Below the pieces are notes generated by a model. That model was not told where the DNA came from and ran no database searches. It saw nothing but the letters and a program-made list of their open reading frames with translations. Position numbers and translations under genes: made by a program. From Acidiferrobacter sp. (GTDB taxonomy: Bacteria; Pseudomonadota; Gammaproteobacteria; Arenicellales; UBA868), in contig NZKZ01000110.1 in the NCBI GenBank assembly GCA_002694065.1, positions 23,003 through 31,489 of the forward strand: 8,487 bases of DNA, read 5' to 3'. Numbering within the stretch: position 1 is the stretch's first letter; every line of letters begins with the position of its first letter. Shown piece by piece: positions 6,837 to 8,487 of the stretch.

Positions 6837-7202
6837 TCAGTGCGGCTGGCGTTCGTGCCCCGTGGCTTTGAGCTTGTCCAGATAGGCCTGCCAGTAGACA
6901 TCGTGATGCGCACCTAACTCGTAAAGCGTTTCCCATGAGTAGATACCGGAATCATGCCCGTCATCAAAGACAAGCCTGACGGCATAGGCCCCCACGGACT
7001 CAACGGCTGAGATATTGACGTTCTCTTTGCCGGTCTGCAGAACCTCCTGGCCCGGGCCATGGCCCCTGACCTCAGCGGACGGCGAAAAAACCCTTAGGTA
7101 CTCACAGGAAAGGTTGAACACGCTGTCGTCATCAAAGGCGACTTCCAGCATACGCGACTGCTGGTGCAGAACAATTTTGGTGGGGCGGGGTTTGGATGTC
7201 AT
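6837..7202 (-). CDS. DUF971 protein (gamma-butyrobetaine hydroxylase-like N-terminal domain)
   Basis: This 121-residue protein is a stand-alone copy of the small domain found at the N-terminus of gamma-butyrobetaine hydroxylases; no oxygenase domain follows. Family motifs are EYLRVFSPSAEVRGHGPGQ (34-52) and FDDGHDSGIYSW (79-90). Its function is not known. Some family members occur fused to or beside Fe-S or ATPase genes, so a cofactor-related role is plausible but not shown. Only Cys33 and a few histidines are present, so the cysteine-rich zinc site of the animal enzymes is absent. The frame is open to a GTG at 7250, but MTSKPRPTKI at 7202 is the usual family start. Neither start has a good ribosome site. 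It lies between hemB and ubiE on the same strand. Confidence 0.88.
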   Translation of the reverse strand: MTSKPRPTKIVLHQQSRMLEVAFDDDSVFNLSCEYLRVFSPSAEVRGHGPGQEVLQTGKENVNISAVESVGAYAVRLVFDDGHDSGIYSWETLYELGAHHDVYWQAYLDKLKATGHERQPH

Positions 7203-7255
7203 AACAAGAAGTTTTGGAAAGTGTAGTTGACAGGTCGCGAGGGCATTCACGGACG

Positions 7256-7270
7256 AAAAACGCCCGGCGT
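7256..7270 (-). terminator. Weak terminator-like hairpin after hemB
   Basis: Two bases past the hemB stop the minus strand reads ACGC-CGG-GCGT followed by four more T. The stem has only four pairs with a three-base loop, and the T run is short. It might cause partial termination between hemB and the DUF971-ubi genes, but it is too small to count as a clear intrinsic terminator. Confidence 0.25.
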
Positions 7271-7272
7271 GT

Positions 7273-8268
7273 TCAGTCCCGCTGCAGTGCTGCCGCGACT
7301 TCCTCGGCGAAGTAGGTCAGTATGGCATCGGCACCGGCGCGCTTAAAGCCCAGCAGCGCTTCCATCACTACCGCATCGCGATCCAGCCATCCATTGTTGG
7401 CCGCAGCACACAGCATCGCGTATTCGCCACTGACCTGATACACAAAAGTCGGCACGCCAAACTCCTGTTTCACCCGAAGCACAATATCGAGATAAGGCAT
7501 GCCGGGCTTGACCATGACCATATCCGCGCCCTCGTCGAGATCGAGCTCGATCTCGCGCAAAGCCTCATCGCTGTTCGCCGGATCCATCTGATAGGTGTAC
7601 TTGTTGCCGCCCCCCAGATTACCCGCCGATCCCACCGCATCGCGAAACGGGCCATAAAAGGACGACGCATATTTTGCGGAGTACGCGAGGATCCGGGTAT
7701 TGACCAGGCCCTCGGATTCCAATGCCTCGCGAATGGCGCCGATCCGGCCATCCATCATGTCTGAGGGTGCGACCACTTGCGCGCCAGCTCGAGCATGGCA
7801 CAAGGCCTGCTGCACCAGGGTATCCACCGTGGCGTCGTTGGTCACGTATCCTGACTCGTCGAGCAGGCCGTCCTGGCCATGACTGGTGTAGGGATCCAGG
7901 GCCACGTCGGTAATCACCCCCATGTCGGGCACGGTCTCGCGAAGCGCGGTCACCACCCTTGGCACCAGTCCATCGGGATTGAACGACTCTTTGGCGTCTG
8001 GTGTTTTGCCGCTGGCATCTACCACCGGGAAAAGCGCCAGGGCCCGGATCCCCAGCGCGTCGAGTGTTTTGGCCCGATCCAGCAGAAGATCCAGGCTGAC
8101 CCTTTCAACGCCGGGCATGGAGGGGACCGGCTCCCGGATAGATGACCCCTCACAGACGAATACCGGCTGAATCAGATCATCGACGCTTAGGGTGCTCTCC
8201 CGCACCAGCGCGCGGCTGAATGCATCCCGCCGAAGACGGCGCATTCGCGACAGAGGATAAAAACTCAT
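7273..8268 (-). CDS. hemB: HemB, 5-aminolevulinate dehydratase (porphobilinogen synthase)
   Basis: HemB joins two 5-aminolevulinate molecules into porphobilinogen, an early step of heme and other tetrapyrrole synthesis in the cytosol. The length is 331 residues, normal for the family. The two active-site lysines are Lys199 (in LAYSAKYASSFYGP) and the Schiff-base Lys254 (in VMVKPGMPYLD). The metal loop DVALDPYTSHGQDG (121-134) has Asp at 121, 125 and 133 where zinc enzymes have Cys. So this is the zinc-independent, Mg-type form known from Pseudomonas aeruginosa. The allosteric-type arginine-rich N-terminal arm (RMRRLRRDAFSR, 8-19) is present. It starts 18 bases after the lysine-rich protein's stop, with only a weak ribosome site. 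The 70-base gap to the DUF971 gene holds a small hairpin. Confidence 0.98.
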   Translation of the reverse strand: MSFYPLSRMRRLRRDAFSRALVRESTLSVDDLIQPVFVCEGSSIREPVPSMPGVERVSLDLLLDRAKTLDALGIRALALFPVVDASGKTPDAKESFNPDGLVPRVVTALRETVPDMGVITDVALDPYTSHGQDGLLDESGYVTNDATVDTLVQQALCHARAGAQVVAPSDMMDGRIGAIREALESEGLVNTRILAYSAKYASSFYGPFRDAVGSAGNLGGGNKYTYQMDPANSDEALREIELDLDEGADMVMVKPGMPYLDIVLRVKQEFGVPTFVYQVSGEYAMLCAAANNGWLDRDAVVMEALLGFKRAGADAILTYFAEEVAAALQRD

Positions 8269-8286
8269 GAACTCAGCCCACTTGCC

Positions 8287-8487
8287 TTAGCGCCGGACCC
8301 GACCCTTTTTGGCGGTTTTCTTCGCGGTTTTTTTTGATGCTTTCTTCTTGGCTGCTTTTGCTGGAGGCGATTTTTTCCGGGTTGTCTTTACAACCTTCTT
8401 TTTTGAGACCGTTTTTTTCGAAGCGGCTTTCTTCGTGACCTTCTTGGTTATTTTTTTAGTCACTTTCTTCTTAGCCGCTTTCTTCGC
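8287..8487 (-). CDS. Histone H1-like lysine/alanine-rich protein, C-terminal tail (partial)
   Basis: Only the last 66 residues are in the window; the start lies beyond the right edge. The frame is open throughout and ends GRVRR at TAA (8289-8287). Almost half of the residues are lysine, set in pairs or triplets and spaced by Ala, Thr, Val or Ser (for example KKAAKKKVTKK and KKTAKK), with one SPPA break. Such tails bind DNA without sequence specificity in bacterial H1-like proteins, such as AlgP-type and Hc1-like proteins, and also occur as C-terminal extensions of other proteins, for example some topoisomerases. Which of these it is cannot be told without the N-terminus. It is followed by hemB after 18 bases, so the two may share a transcript. 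Runs of A in lysine codons (up to eight T on the plus strand) make it prone to length change. Confidence 0.75.
   Translation of the reverse strand, partial: AKKAAKKKVTKKITKKVTKKAASKKTVSKKKVVKTTRKKSPPAKAAKKKASKKTAKKTAKKGRVRR

Noticed and set aside
7227..7232. Perfect TTGACA on the plus strand near the DUF971 gene
   Set aside because: No -10 box lies at a fitting distance and it would point into hemB antisense.

Overview
The window is a stretch of chromosome from a proteobacterium, most likely a gammaproteobacterium. The support is the gene order ubiE-ubiJ-ubiB, which is typical of that class. An IscR-type regulator heads a sufB-sufC-sufD cluster, and HemB has the aspartate-rich metal loop seen in Pseudomonas-like enzymes. 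The genus cannot be named from the sequence. All supported genes lie on the minus strand, so the window reads from right to left. Coding is dense and I see no IS element, tRNA, rRNA, CRISPR array or prophage gene.

Right part (about 8487 to 6837): the lysine-rich C-terminal tail of a histone H1-like protein, cut by the window edge. It is followed by hemB (5-aminolevulinate dehydratase, heme pathway) and a small DUF971 protein (gamma-butyrobetaine hydroxylase N-terminal-like domain). Middle part (about 6815 to 3792): ubiE, ubiJ and ubiB, tightly packed and needed for ubiquinone synthesis. The ubiJ start is best placed at a GTG, and ubiJ stop and ubiB start share one base.

Left part (about 3790 to 1): a 219-bp non-coding gap with a good minus-strand promoter, then an unrecognised 107-codon ORF with a strong ribosome binding site. 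After it come iscR (all four Fe-S ligands present), sufB (GTG start), sufC and the first 132 codons of sufD (cut by the left edge). The -10 box of the promoter lies inside a 25-bp palindrome of the form WWWWCC-N13-GGWWWW, which fits the outer part of the IscR type-2 operator. This suggests that IscR represses its own operon, with the small unknown ORF as first gene.

Together the window is a set of housekeeping genes for redox cofactors: heme, ubiquinone and Fe-S clusters. The least ordinary items are the promoter/operator and the small ORF between it and iscR. I do not see strong evidence for a wholly new biological system.
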